Source of the DNA: DASQYE01 sp035940775
GTDB lineage: Bacteria; Acidobacteriota; Blastocatellia; Pyrinomonadales; Pyrinomonadaceae
Length of the DNA: 64,000 nt
Reading direction: 5' to 3'
Assembly (NCBI GenBank): GCA_035940775.1
Contig: DASZEN010000016.1
Coordinates: 62,001-126,000 of the forward strand
Part shown: positions 17,738 to 25,965 of the stretch, in pieces
Layout of the letters: every line of letters begins with the position of its first letter
Position numbering within the stretch: the first letter of the stretch is position 1
Made by a program: the position numbers and the translations under genes
The notes under the pieces: model-generated
Databases searched by the model: none
The model's input: only the letters and a program-made list of their open reading frames with translations
What the model was told of the DNA's origin: nothing

Positions 17738-17965
17738 GGGCCAACCGGACGGTTCGAGCGCGCGGCTCTCAGCGTGCGGTTACAGCCTCGATTTAATTGC
17801 TTCGCCGATGTCGAACGGGCGCGGCGGGGCTCGCCGCCTCTATGGCTTCGCCTCGCGACGGGCGCTTTATCGCATTGAGCGGCGCACAGTCTTTGATCCC
17901 GCATAATTTCCTCATCCATTACCTGTCAGGCTGGTATGATGTCGGCGAGACCGAAGAGAGAGATT

Positions 17966-18391
17966 ATGAAGGTGACACGCCACCCGCCAAGTATATTTGT
18001 ACGGTGCCTGAAACTGAGGTGTCCGGCGTGCGGCCTATCATCCATAGTCGAGAAGCCGTTCAGGATAAAACAGCAGTGCCCTTCGTGCGGCGCGCTTTTC
18101 AAACGCGAGGACGGCTTCTTCGTGGGCGCAATCTCTGTCAACGTCGTCACGACGGAACTCTTCATACTGGCCCTTTACCTCATCTCTTTGCCGGTGATCG
18201 GCTCCCGGTTCGATTTAGTCCTCACAATTCTATTCATCGCCGCCCTGGTGTTCCCCATCGCCTTCTATCACCATAGCTGGAGCCTCTGGCTGAGCCTGGA
18301 TCATTTGGTCGAGTCGCTGCCGATAGATGCGGGAAGTGTCTCCGGGCGGATCGAGAGCCGAAGAAAAAGCGGGAGCGCGAAAGACCGATAG
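17966..18391 (+). CDS. DUF983 family membrane protein
   Basis: 141 residues from the ATG at 17966; an ATG 30 bases upstream is possible. The zinc-ribbon pattern of DUF983 is present: LRCPACGLSSIVEKPFRI, then CPSCGALFKREDGFF. Two membrane helices follow (about 67-85, TTELFILALYLISLPVI, and about 90-110, VLTILFIAALVFPIAF). The family is widespread in bacteria and has no established function. Confidence 0.85.
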   Translation: MKVTRHPPSIFVRCLKLRCPACGLSSIVEKPFRIKQQCPSCGALFKREDGFFVGAISVNVVTTELFILALYLISLPVIGSRFDLVLTILFIAALVFPIAFYHHSWSLWLSLDHLVESLPIDAGSVSGRIESRRKSGSAKDR

Positions 18392-19037
18392 GGCCGACCC
18401 GCTCTCACGAGCCGTGAAAAGATTTAAGGGAGCGCGCCGCGCACAGAGACGCGCGTGCGCGAGGGCCCTCTTTTTCCGAGAGCGCCTCGAAACTGCCTTT
18501 TAAAAGTTGTCGTCCGCCGGTCAAATATTCCATCCATTCCCATTCCATCCTGATAAACTCTTTTGCGTTTCACCCGAGATAAATCCTCCTCGCTATGTCA
18601 GACCGATTTGGTGAAAAATTCAAAAAATTCACAAATGAATTTTTTGAACGTCTTTACTGTACAGCGCTGATTTCGCATCACATTTGAGAGGAACATGACC
18701 AGGAGACCTGATGAACGGTGAGACCAGTTTTTTACGAAGAAGAGATGCGCAACGGCGGCACTGTGTAAGAACAAGGCGGCGGTATGTGAATGAACAGGAT
18801 GCGCCTTCTGTTCGATCTTCACGCTATAAGCTATTGGTGAATTGAACTACCTTGAGCACGCATGGTGCTCATACCTCGACGTGGCCCACTAAAAACCTTG
18901 GATAATTATTCATGCTCTTGAGCAGAGAGAGAGCTTGTGGGGAAGTAGTCTCTTTACCTCCCGCACGCATGCAAGCCCATCTTCTCGAATAAGGTCGTTG
19001 TGTCGGGCCAGACCAGGAACCCTCACGGAGAACTGTC
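18392..19037. other. Long intergenic region upstream of the sigma-TPR gene, with an AT-rich hairpin
   Basis: 646 bases with no supported gene. A perfect AT-rich inverted repeat, TTCAAAAAATTCA (18619-18631) and its complement (18636-18648) with a 4-base loop, stands out in otherwise GC-rich DNA. It may be a terminator for the DUF983 gene or a regulator site for the R-body locus downstream. The minus-strand open frame here (18598-18822) has no coding character. Confidence 0.6.
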
Positions 19038-21380
19038 GTGTCTTCGCGCCCGAACTTACTGAGAGAGTACGATTTCCGGAGAGATAAATCTGACGAGGCC
19101 GGGCTCCAGGGAGAACCGGAGGCCCAAAGATTATTGAGAGAGATCGCCGCTGGCGACTCCTCTGCTTTCTGGAAAGTGTGGGAGACGTACCGCAAATATC
19201 TTTACGCCCTCTGTCTTCGACAGATGGGCGGCAGCCATAGCGACGCCGAGGATGCGCTCAGCCGGGCGATGATAAAGGCGTGCGACCGATTGCCGGAGCA
19301 CGCCGGAAAGATCACCAATCTCAAGGCGTGGCTCGCGCGCCTCACCAATAATCTATGCATCGACATGCACCGCGAGCGCAAACGCCGGGCCGAGGGCGTC
19401 GAGAATATAGAAGAGATTACGGACGCGGATTACGAAGCGCTCTCACACTCGATCGAATCGCCCGAAGATGTCGTGCTGCGGCGCGAAACGCGCCTCTACC
19501 TCTATCGCCTGATAAACGAATTACCGCCGAATCTGTTCGAGCCCTTCATCCTTCACTTCTTTCATGGCGAAGCCTATACGGACGTTGCCATGCAACTGAA
19601 CCTCTCGAACGAGAACGTGCGCAAGCGCATCCAGCAGGCGCGCGCCGCGCTGCGCGATAAGCTGACGAAAAACCATTACGGCCTGGCGGCGGTGGCGGCG
19701 GAACCGGAGCGCGCTGAAAACGTCTACGACGAGGGGGCGGCATTCCCTGGAACGAAACAGGGCTGGGCACACGAGTCGCCCGAGATCAACCCTCCGCTCG
19801 CCGTCCGACTGGTCAAAGTAGTCCTCCCGTCATCGCGCGAGATGAGCTTTGAGATTACGCTCAGCCACAAACCGCAGCAACATTTTCGCCTCGAAACACT
19901 GGACAAATATGTGCGCAGCTATCCGAGGGGCTGGAAAAAGCGCTGGAATCTGGCGTGCCTGCTCTACGAGATGGGGCAGTGGGAGGCGGCCATCTCAGAG
20001 TACGCGCAGGTGCTTGAGCGACAGCCCGGACTAATCGACGCCTACCTGTCGCTGGGAAACATTTACAGGCTTCTGGGGCGCGAGACGGAGGCCGTAGCCG
20101 TCTACGAGCACGCACGGCTGGCGGCCAGAAGAGAGGCGACGCGCCGTCACATCAATGGTTTGATAGAGGTCTGTCGCGGGCGCTACGAGGCGGCCGTGGC
20201 CGAGCTTCAGGAGGCGCTGCTGCTCGAACCGCACGAGGCGCTCCACTGGCACAACCTCGGGCTCATACACCTGCGCGCGGGCTCGTTTGTCAAAGCCCTT
20301 CAGGCGTTCGATGAATCCCTGAAGATCAATCCGAACGACATCGTCGCCCTGACCTATAGCTCGGCTCCGCTGCTGGCGGCGGGGCGCGGCAAAGAGGCAC
20401 GACAGCGCATTACGCGAGCGCTCGATCTAGACCCGGAGAATGTGCCCGCCCTCAAATGGTTGACCGACGTTCGCGCGCACAGGGGCGCGACGGGCGGCGA
20501 GGAGAGCAAGACGACGCGCCGCCGCCTTCGGACGTTGATGCGGCTGGCTCCGGATACTGCCGAAGCGCATGAATCGCAGGCCGTTCATCACATCTTTCGC
20601 GGCGAATGGGAAAAAGGAGTCCTGACGCTCAGAGCATTCGCCGAGCGATACCCGAATTATCCGGCGGCGTGGCTGAACCTGTCGCGGTGGCTGTTCCGCA
20701 CGGGCTCTCCGGAAGCTTCGGCCGAAGCGGTCATCACTGCCTGCGCCCTGCATCCCGAGAGCTGGGAAGCGCCGCAAGCTGCCTGCGAGATATTCACCTA
20801 CCTCGGAAGGCTTCAATACTTACGCCCGCTGATCGAAGCGATGCTCGTGCGCTTTCCAGAGCGCTGGAGCGTCTGGGCCACTGTGGCCCACGCGCTGGTC
20901 GAAGGTTTCAAGAATACGGAGCAAGCCTGTCTCATCTCGACGCGCGCCACACAGCTTCAGCCGCAGCTGGCCGCCGCCTGGTTCCAACACGGAAGGGTGC
21001 TGGCCCTGTCGGGCAAACATCAGGAGGCGCTGGCGGCGCTCTCGAAGGGATGGAAGTGGTTGGCGGACGAAGCGTGCGATAAGCAATCGGTGGTCGCGGC
21101 GCTGTGGTGTGGCGAAAGCCTGCGCCTCATGGGAGAAGAGGAAGAATCATGGGCCTGGTTCGAGCGGGCGGCGCAGAAAGCCCTCGTGCTCTCGTCCCAG
21201 TATCCGTCGCTCGCGCAGTACAGGCGGGGCCAGGCCCTCGAAGCCCTGGGCGATAGAGTCGGGGCCATGCAATCCTATCGCGCAGCGTTGGCCCATCATC
21301 TGCTTTACCCTTTGAGGCGAGAGGCGAAGTCGCATCTCAAACGGCTGCAAGCGCGCGTGCGCTACGACGGCGCGGACTGA
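19038..21380 (+). CDS. ECF-type sigma factor fused to a long TPR domain
   Basis: 780 residues, GTG start with GGAGA 8 bases upstream. Residues about 40-110 are sigma region 2 (FWKVWETYRKYLYALCLRQM, SDAEDALSRAMIKA, LKAWLARLTNNLCIDMHR); about 145-205 is region 4 (LINELPPNLFEPFILHFFHG, DVAMQLNLSNENVRKRIQQA). A linker of about 80 residues leads to roughly ten TPR units (about 290-770), e.g. AYLSLGNIYRLLGRETEAVA and HWHNLGLIHLRAGSFVKAL. It should direct RNA polymerase to specific promoters, with the TPR part sensing or binding a partner. It stands directly before five RebB-family genes on the same strand and is the obvious candidate regulator of the R-body locus (inference). A strong hairpin follows its stop codon. 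Confidence 0.9.
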   Translation: MSSRPNLLREYDFRRDKSDEAGLQGEPEAQRLLREIAAGDSSAFWKVWETYRKYLYALCLRQMGGSHSDAEDALSRAMIKACDRLPEHAGKITNLKAWLARLTNNLCIDMHRERKRRAEGVENIEEITDADYEALSHSIESPEDVVLRRETRLYLYRLINELPPNLFEPFILHFFHGEAYTDVAMQLNLSNENVRKRIQQARAALRDKLTKNHYGLAAVAAEPERAENVYDEGAAFPGTKQGWAHESPEINPPLAVRLVKVVLPSSREMSFEITLSHKPQQHFRLETLDKYVRSYPRGWKKRWNLACLLYEMGQWEAAISEYAQVLERQPGLIDAYLSLGNIYRLLGRETEAVAVYEHARLAARREATRRHINGLIEVCRGRYEAAVAELQEALLLEPHEALHWHNLGLIHLRAGSFVKALQAFDESLKINPNDIVALTYSSAPLLAAGRGKEARQRITRALDLDPENVPALKWLTDVRAHRGATGGEESKTTRRRLRTLMRLAPDTAEAHESQAVHHIFRGEWEKGVLTLRAFAERYPNYPAAWLNLSRWLFRTGSPEASAEAVITACALHPESWEAPQAACEIFTYLGRLQYLRPLIEAMLVRFPERWSVWATVAHALVEGFKNTEQACLISTRATQLQPQLAAAWFQHGRVLALSGKHQEALAALSKGWKWLADEACDKQSVVAALWCGESLRLMGEEEESWAWFERAAQKALVLSSQYPSLAQYRRGQALEALGDRVGAMQSYRAALAHHLLYPLRREAKSHLKRLQARVRYDGAD

Positions 21381-21424
21381 GCGACGTTAAGGGAGACGCA
21401 CGGTCGCGCCTCCCTTAACGTCGC
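21381..21424 (+). terminator. Perfect 15-bp hairpin after the sigma-TPR gene
   Basis: GCGACGTTAAGGGAG (21381-21395) and its exact complement (21410-21424) around a 14-base loop, starting one base after the stop codon. There is no T-run, so it may be a terminator, an mRNA-stabilising stem or an attenuator. Confidence 0.6.
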
Positions 21425-21842
21425 AAACGGGCGCGGCCGAATAGCCCGAATTCACAAATGCCCAGTCGGCAGCGTCTATAGTTTGAACGTGAAATTGAGA
21501 ATGCCGACGCCTTTCACTCCTTTCTCGGGCGAATGTTTTGCCGCCCCGGGTGGTTGGAGCGGATCGGGAGCGACGGCAGAAGTGGAATCCCTGAACAGAA
21601 GATCAAGCGGGTATTTTGAAGAGCGGGCCGAATCAGAAGGAGGGTGATGGTGACGACGGCGTAGACAGGTGGCGAGCGTCGGATAGTAGAGACAGCACAG
21701 GTTTTTTACAAATATATGGTCGAATAGAAACGTATCACTCGCCCTTTTTTCTCTCTCTCTCTGAGGCATCGATTCGCAAGCGAAGTGTATGACGATTCTC
21801 GAAATTCAGATTGATATATTACTCGTCAATAGGACATAGCTC
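21425..21842. other. Probable promoter region of the reb cluster
   Basis: 418 bases without a supported gene between the sigma-TPR gene and the first RebB gene. It contains a TTTTTTCTCTCTCTCTCT run (about 21745-21762) and AT-rich sequence close to the first reb start. A sigma-specific promoter is expected here, but I cannot name its boxes. Confidence 0.4.
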
Positions 21843-22322
21843 ATGCCCGGTGGCGCAGATCAAATTCCACAAGACCTGGTGTCGGCTATCGCAAGCTCGA
21901 CGGCCATGTCGGTCGGGGAGCAGCCTGCGATTCTGGCTAACCTCGCCCTGGCGAACCTGATCGCAAACACGAACCTCGCGCAGCAGAACGCGATCTCCAA
22001 CCAGCAGGCGATGTTTCATCTGCAACTGACCATTGTTAGCAAGTGCGTTGAATTAATCGCAAGCATTAGCCCGGCCAGCGCAAGCGCAACCCAGCAGCTC
22101 GAAGCGTATCAGAAGGTCATGGAGATGTTAGCCCAATCCGGCAAGACTAGTTCTGATGCGGTCAGCGCCCAGGCTCCTGCTGCTGCTGCTGCTGCCGCCG
22201 CGCAGGCGACGCCAGCGGCGGGGCCGCCGCCGCCACAGCCGCCGCCGGGGCCGAGTCCCGGTGGCCCGGTGACGCCGCAGACGGCGCGCACGCCGTCTCC
22301 GCCCAGGAAGGCGAAAACCTAG
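21843..22322 (+). CDS. RebB-family R-body protein, paralogue 1
   Basis: 159 residues. The RebB (killing trait) block is residues about 5-75: MSVGEQPAILANLALANLIA followed by NLAQQNAISNQQAMF. R-body proteins are small, abundant and assemble into coiled proteinaceous ribbons that can unroll. This copy has a different tail from the others: an Ala run (about 103-113), then a Pro/Gly/Ala-rich end with PPPPQPPPGPSPGG. It is the most diverged of the five. AGGA lies 9 bases before the ATG. First gene of the cluster after the sigma-TPR gene. Confidence 0.8.
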   Translation: MPGGADQIPQDLVSAIASSTAMSVGEQPAILANLALANLIANTNLAQQNAISNQQAMFHLQLTIVSKCVELIASISPASASATQQLEAYQKVMEMLAQSGKTSSDAVSAQAPAAAAAAAAQATPAAGPPPPQPPPGPSPGGPVTPQTARTPSPPRKAKT

Positions 22323-22426
22323 TCACCCGATCAGAGTGACACGAGGGGAGCGCGGCCATGAGCGGGCCCGCTTCCGATCCTGAAAAGTGAATCGTCAATT
22401 CGTCAAGAACGAAAGGAAGGGAATCG

Positions 22427-22816
22427 ATGGACTCAGAGCGAAGAAGACATTACCTCGGGTCAGAGGCAGGAGAAGCCGGAGACGGCATCGCATCGCCGCT
22501 TCCCCATGACATACGCCAAGCCGTTGCCATTTCAAACATCAAAACCGTCGCCGAACAGCCCTCTCTGCTCTCTAATCTGGCGTTTGCCGACCTGATTAGC
22601 AACGATAATCTATCGCAACAGAACGCCGTCTCGAACCAGCAGGGGATGAGCCAGCTCGCCATCGCCGTGTCCGGCAAGATCAACAATCTGGTGACAAGCC
22701 TGAATCCGCTTCAGGCCAATGCACAGGCGAAGCTGGATACGGGCAACGATGTTGCGGAACAACTCGCCGATATTAAGGGGATGCTCAACTCGTTCATAAG
22801 GAGACTATCAAGTTAA
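22427..22816 (+). CDS. RebB-family R-body protein, paralogue 2
   Basis: 129 residues. A charged start of about 25 residues precedes the RebB block: DIRQAVAISNIKTVAEQPSL, LSNLAFADLISNDNLSQQNA, VSNQQGMSQLAIAVSGKINN. The C-terminal part has the repeated pattern LDTGNDVAEQLADIKGML found in paralogues 3-5. The ribosome site GAAAGGAAGGG lies before the ATG. A 29-base segment (22607-22635) is identical in paralogue 4. Confidence 0.8.
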   Translation: MDSERRRHYLGSEAGEAGDGIASPLPHDIRQAVAISNIKTVAEQPSLLSNLAFADLISNDNLSQQNAVSNQQGMSQLAIAVSGKINNLVTSLNPLQANAQAKLDTGNDVAEQLADIKGMLNSFIRRLSS

Positions 22817-22926
22817 GAAACATTGTCACACGTAATTCGCGGTCTCAAAATTCTCGGGCCTCCTGCACAAGAGCCGGGGCTTGAACACCTACAACACATC
22901 CGTAGAGGATTAAAGGAGCAAACATA

Positions 22927-23277
22927 ATGGCGCTAGACGGAACATCAGCCCTTCCCGATGACATTCGGGAATCTATAGCAATCGGCAACGTCAAGAGTGT
23001 GGCCGAGCAGCCGTCCATGCTCTCGAACCTGGCGTATGCCAACCTTATCAGTAACGTCAACCTCTCACAGCAGAACGCGGTTTCCAACCAGCAGGCGATG
23101 AACCAGCTCGGCATCACCGTGACCGGCAAAGTCGTCAATCTGGTGGCGAACCTCAGTCCGATGGAGGCTGTGGCTGTGGTGAAGATGGACACGGGCAACG
23201 ACATCGCCGAGCAACTGTCCGACATCAAGGGCACGCTCGCCGCCTTCACCCCGTCCCCGACCGTCACCGGCGGTTGA
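22927..23277 (+). CDS. RebB-family R-body protein, paralogue 3
   Basis: 116 residues, the most compact copy and perhaps closest to the core fold. Core: SIAIGNVKSVAEQPSMLSNL, NLSQQNAVSNQQAMNQLGIT, MDTGNDIAEQLSDIKGTL. It has AAAGGAG 9 bases before the ATG. A 59-base stretch at 22975-23033 is exactly repeated in paralogue 4. The protein has no signal peptide or membrane helix, as expected for a cytoplasmic inclusion protein. Confidence 0.82.
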   Translation: MALDGTSALPDDIRESIAIGNVKSVAEQPSMLSNLAYANLISNVNLSQQNAVSNQQAMNQLGITVTGKVVNLVANLSPMEAVAVVKMDTGNDIAEQLSDIKGTLAAFTPSPTVTGG

Positions 23278-23334
23278 TCGGCTTCCAATTCGTGAAGTCG
23301 TCGTCCGACGAATCGAAGCTTCGATCTTTACCTG

Positions 23335-23384
23335 GTTAATGCTGGCCCGCGCGCGCCTCTTCCGAAGCCCTGGCCAGCATTAAC
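23335..23384 (+). repeat. Perfect 13-bp hairpin between reb paralogues 3 and 4
   Basis: GTTAATGCTGGCC (23335-23347) and its exact complement (23372-23384) enclose a 24-base GC-rich loop. It may balance expression of neighbouring structural genes by stopping or protecting mRNA. Confidence 0.8.
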
Positions 23385-23423
23385 TAATACAGCCAGTCTA
23401 TTAAGGACGAAAGGAGTATTCAA

Positions 23424-23825
23424 ATGGCAGATCCGGACGTAGTAAATATTCCACCATCAACATCCGTGCTACCCGACGATATTAGAGAATCCATAGCAAT
23501 CGGCAACGTCAAGAGTGTGGCCGAGCAGCCGTCCATGCTCTCGAACCTGGCCTACGCCAATCAGATCAGCAACGTCAATCTATCGCAACAGAACGCCGTC
23601 TCGAATCAACAGGCCCTGAATCAACTGGGCCTCTCTGTCACGGGCAAATCCGTGAACCTGGTGGCGAACCTGAGCCCGATGGAGGCGGTCGCCACAGTGA
23701 AACTCGACACGGGTAACGATGTCGCGCAGCAACTGGCCGACCTGCAAGGAACAGTCGCCGCGTTCACCTCGCCTCCGACTCCCGTTCCTCCTCCGACCCC
23801 CAGGCCGCCCGCACCCACACCGTAA
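23424..23825 (+). CDS. RebB-family R-body protein, paralogue 4
   Basis: 133 residues with the same core as paralogue 3 (SIAIGNVKSVAEQPSMLSNL; NLSQQNAVSNQQALNQLGLS) and a short Pro/Thr-rich tail (PPTPVPPPTPRPPAPTP). Its 5' half shares 59 identical bases with paralogue 3 and its 3' half 87 identical bases with paralogue 5, so it is a mosaic. GAAAGGAG lies 10 bases before the ATG. Confidence 0.82.
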   Translation: MADPDVVNIPPSTSVLPDDIRESIAIGNVKSVAEQPSMLSNLAYANQISNVNLSQQNAVSNQQALNQLGLSVTGKSVNLVANLSPMEAVATVKLDTGNDVAQQLADLQGTVAAFTSPPTPVPPPTPRPPAPTP

Positions 23826-23844
23826 GGCGTCGTCGTCGGGAGTA

Positions 23845-23886
23845 GTCATGTTCCGGTTATTACTATCGCGATAGCCGGAACATGAC
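23845..23886 (+). repeat. 16-bp hairpin between reb paralogues 4 and 5
   Basis: GTCATGTTCCGGTTAT (23845-23860) pairs with ATAGCCGGAACATGAC (23871-23886) with one mismatch, and a smaller palindrome CTATCGCGATAG lies in the centre. Same placement as the hairpin before paralogue 4. Confidence 0.8.
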
Positions 23887-23932
23887 GCGGGGCGGGGAAG
23901 CCGAGTCGAAAAAGTTCAAAAGGAGCTAAATC

Positions 23933-24697
23933 ATGGCCGAAGACGATCCTAATACAACAACGACGCCCGACGGTGGGCAGTCCGTGCTACCAGCCGATAT
24001 TCGCGAATCAATCGCGCTCGGTAGTTTCACTTCGATCTCCGGGCAACCGTCGAGCCTGTCGAGCCTGGCCTACAGCAATTCGATCAGCAATAACAATCTG
24101 ACGCAGCAGAACACGGTCGCCAACCAGCAGGCTATGAATCAGGTCGGTCAATCCGTGCTCGGTACGACGGTCAACCTGGTGGCGAACCTGAGCCCGATGG
24201 AGGCGGTCGCCACAGTGAAACTCGACACGGGTAACGATGTCGCGCAGCAACTGGCCGACATAAAAGGAACGCTCGCGGCCTTCACCTCGCCGACTAATTC
24301 GCAGCCCCTGCCGCCGCTGCGCCCGCGTCCGCCCAAGCCGATCCCTTTGCCGACCGTTAAGATCGATCCGCAGGGCTCGCTCGCGGTCACCGCGAGGGCG
24401 GTCAATTTTCCGCTCAGCCTCGTCATAGACGACAGCATCGCCACCTTTAGCGTCGAGCGCGATTCGCCGACGGGGACGCTCATCAACGTCAACAGTCGTC
24501 ACTTCCCGGTCGCGCTCGGAATACTCGGCAGCAACCAGGCCGAGGTGCAGACCGTAGTCAACGTGAGCAGCGGTAAGTTCCCGTTGCAGGTCAGGCTCGG
24601 CCAGAACCTGGAGTGGCGGGTCGTGGAGCAAACGAACGGTTGGACGATCATGACCGGCAGCGAGAAGAAGTTCCCGGTTAGAGTCAAGCTCTCTTAA
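23933..24697 (+). CDS. RebB-family R-body protein, paralogue 5, with a C-terminal beta-rich domain
   Basis: 254 residues. Residues about 20-120 are a RebB core (SIALGSFTSISGQPSSLSSL; NLTQQNTVANQQAMNQVGQS; LDTGNDVAQQLADIKGTL). A Pro-rich hinge (LPPLRPRPPKPIPLP) leads to an extra domain at about 145-254. That domain contains three short repeats around NFPLSLVID, HFPVALGIL and KFPLQVRLG, with a final KFPVRVKLS, suggesting a repeated beta structure. Only this copy has it, so it may be the end cap, anchor or active part of the inclusion (inference). 87 bases of its core are identical to paralogue 4. AAAAGGAG before ATG. Confidence 0.8.
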   Translation: MAEDDPNTTTTPDGGQSVLPADIRESIALGSFTSISGQPSSLSSLAYSNSISNNNLTQQNTVANQQAMNQVGQSVLGTTVNLVANLSPMEAVATVKLDTGNDVAQQLADIKGTLAAFTSPTNSQPLPPLRPRPPKPIPLPTVKIDPQGSLAVTARAVNFPLSLVIDDSIATFSVERDSPTGTLINVNSRHFPVALGILGSNQAEVQTVVNVSSGKFPLQVRLGQNLEWRVVEQTNGWTIMTGSEKKFPVRVKLS

Positions 24698-25083
24698 GAG
24701 AGAGGGCCGACCGCCCGCTCGCAAGGAGCGCGCCCGGTCGGGCCGAGCGTTCGGAGGCGCGCTGAGCGCCCGCGCTGATAAAAAGCCCGCTCCGCGCTCG
24801 CTCTCTCTTGCTCAAAGCGCGCCCCGCCGCGCTCTCCCTCTTTCGGCCAGGGCGCGCGGCTAGGGGCTTTCTGGACGCGCGTGCGCGCTCGTTGCCGTAG
24901 AAGACTACAGAGGTGGGGCAGGGGAAGAATTTTTTTTGAGGCCGCACTAAGAGCGCAAGCCCCTTTCATTGATCGGCAGGACGACCGGCTCATCTCTCTG
25001 CAGCGCGGGATGGTTTTGATAAGTCCCCACTCCTGCTCTCGAAGCGGGAAGCCTTTTAACTTGAAGATTGGGGGCAATATATA
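24698..25083. other. Intergenic region after the reb genes
   Basis: 386 bases without a supported gene. A CTCTCTTAAGAGAG palindrome overlaps the stop of paralogue 5, followed by very GC-rich, low-complexity sequence and a run of eight T residues near 24930. I see no RNA gene signature. Confidence 0.5.
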
Positions 25084-25371
25084 ATGGTAACAATAACAAT
25101 CAAGGCTTTTAATAGGGCTTATCTGCCGCCGCCCGCAACGCTGAGCGATTGGTTGAGCATATGGCGGCCCAAACTGCCGGGCTCGCTCTGGACGGAGCCC
25201 GTCAACAACAACGATCAGGTTGAGATAGCCGTCACGGCCGAGCCTCCGATACCCGGCGCTGTGACGCCGGTCATTACAGCGGTCGTCGTAGACACGATCA
25301 TCGCCCCGCAGATCAACCAGTTCAATCTGGAAAATCGGGGTGTTCGTACGATCATCGCCCTGGTCTACTGA
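25084..25371 (+). CDS. Hypothetical small protein downstream of the reb genes
   Basis: 95 residues, unrecognised. It is rich in beta-formers and Pro (AYLPPPATLSDWLSIW; VTAEPPIPGAVTPVITAVVV) with no signal peptide or cysteine. It is on the same strand and follows the R-body genes, so it may belong to the inclusion or its regulation. Confidence 0.55.
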   Translation: MVTITIKAFNRAYLPPPATLSDWLSIWRPKLPGSLWTEPVNNNDQVEIAVTAEPPIPGAVTPVITAVVVDTIIAPQINQFNLENRGVRTIIALVY

Positions 25372-25691
25372 CGCTATTTGCGAGGCGAATGGAGGCTGGG
25401 CAGAGAGCCACAGGCTAAGGCCGGACGGCACCTTTTGTCAGAGGCCGGGACTACGGGGAAGCTGCGGCGGCGAGACTTTATTTTAGAATTGAAAAGCTAC
25501 CGGAGCGCACGGGCGGCGAGAGGGCGCGCTTAAAATCCTACGGAGAGGGAGGGCGAGCGCACCTCAACTCGCCGCCCGTCCGGGGGGCGCACGCGTGATC
25601 GCAACTGATCGCCGCCGCCCTGTTTGAAAAAAAGTATCCTTAACCGGGGAGTGTGCTATATCCTCAGCATTACCTGTGCAGGAGAATAGAG
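25372..25691. other. Intergenic region
   Basis: 320 bases with no supported gene. GC-rich with a short A-run (GAAAAAAAG, near 25626). AGGAGA just before 25692 serves as ribosome site for the DUF3309 gene. Confidence 0.4.
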
Positions 25692-25850
25692 ATGTCCAAC
25701 AAGCTCGTCCTCATCGTCATTCTCATAGTGCTGCTAATCTTTGCTACGCCCAGATGGCCCTACAGCCGTGGATGGGGATTTTACCCGAGCGGCCTGCTCG
25801 GCGTGGTGCTCATCATAGTGATTATACTGCTCTTGCTGGGTTATTTCTGA
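25692..25850 (+). CDS. DUF3309 family small membrane protein
   Basis: 52 residues from the ATG at 25692 (MSNKLVLIVILIVLLIF), chosen for the AGGAGA site upstream; the frame is open 39 bases further. Two hydrophobic helices flank the loop PRWPYSRGWGFYPSGLLG, which is the hallmark WPYSRGWGYxPSG loop of DUF3309. Function unknown; these peptides sit in the inner membrane and are often near stress genes. Confidence 0.88.
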   Translation: MSNKLVLIVILIVLLIFATPRWPYSRGWGFYPSGLLGVVLIIVIILLLLGYF

Positions 25851-25965
25851 GGGCCGGACGGCCCACCCTTCGACCGGGAGTGTTTCTGAGCTTGATGAAG
25901 GCAACCGCTCTCGGGGCGCAACGCTCGCCGATAAGATTCGTAGAAGGGAGAATGAAGGTCGCTCG

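Noticed and set aside
18598..18822. 74-residue minus-strand open frame
   Set aside because: Lies over the AT-rich hairpin and has no protein-like pattern.
20606..21082. 158-residue plus-strand open frame
   Set aside because: Second frame within the sigma-TPR gene; only a GC-rich shadow.
22159..22250. GCT/GCC and CCG tandem codon runs as possible microsatellite
   Set aside because: They code for the Ala and Pro tail of RebB paralogue 1 in frame; normal low-complexity coding.
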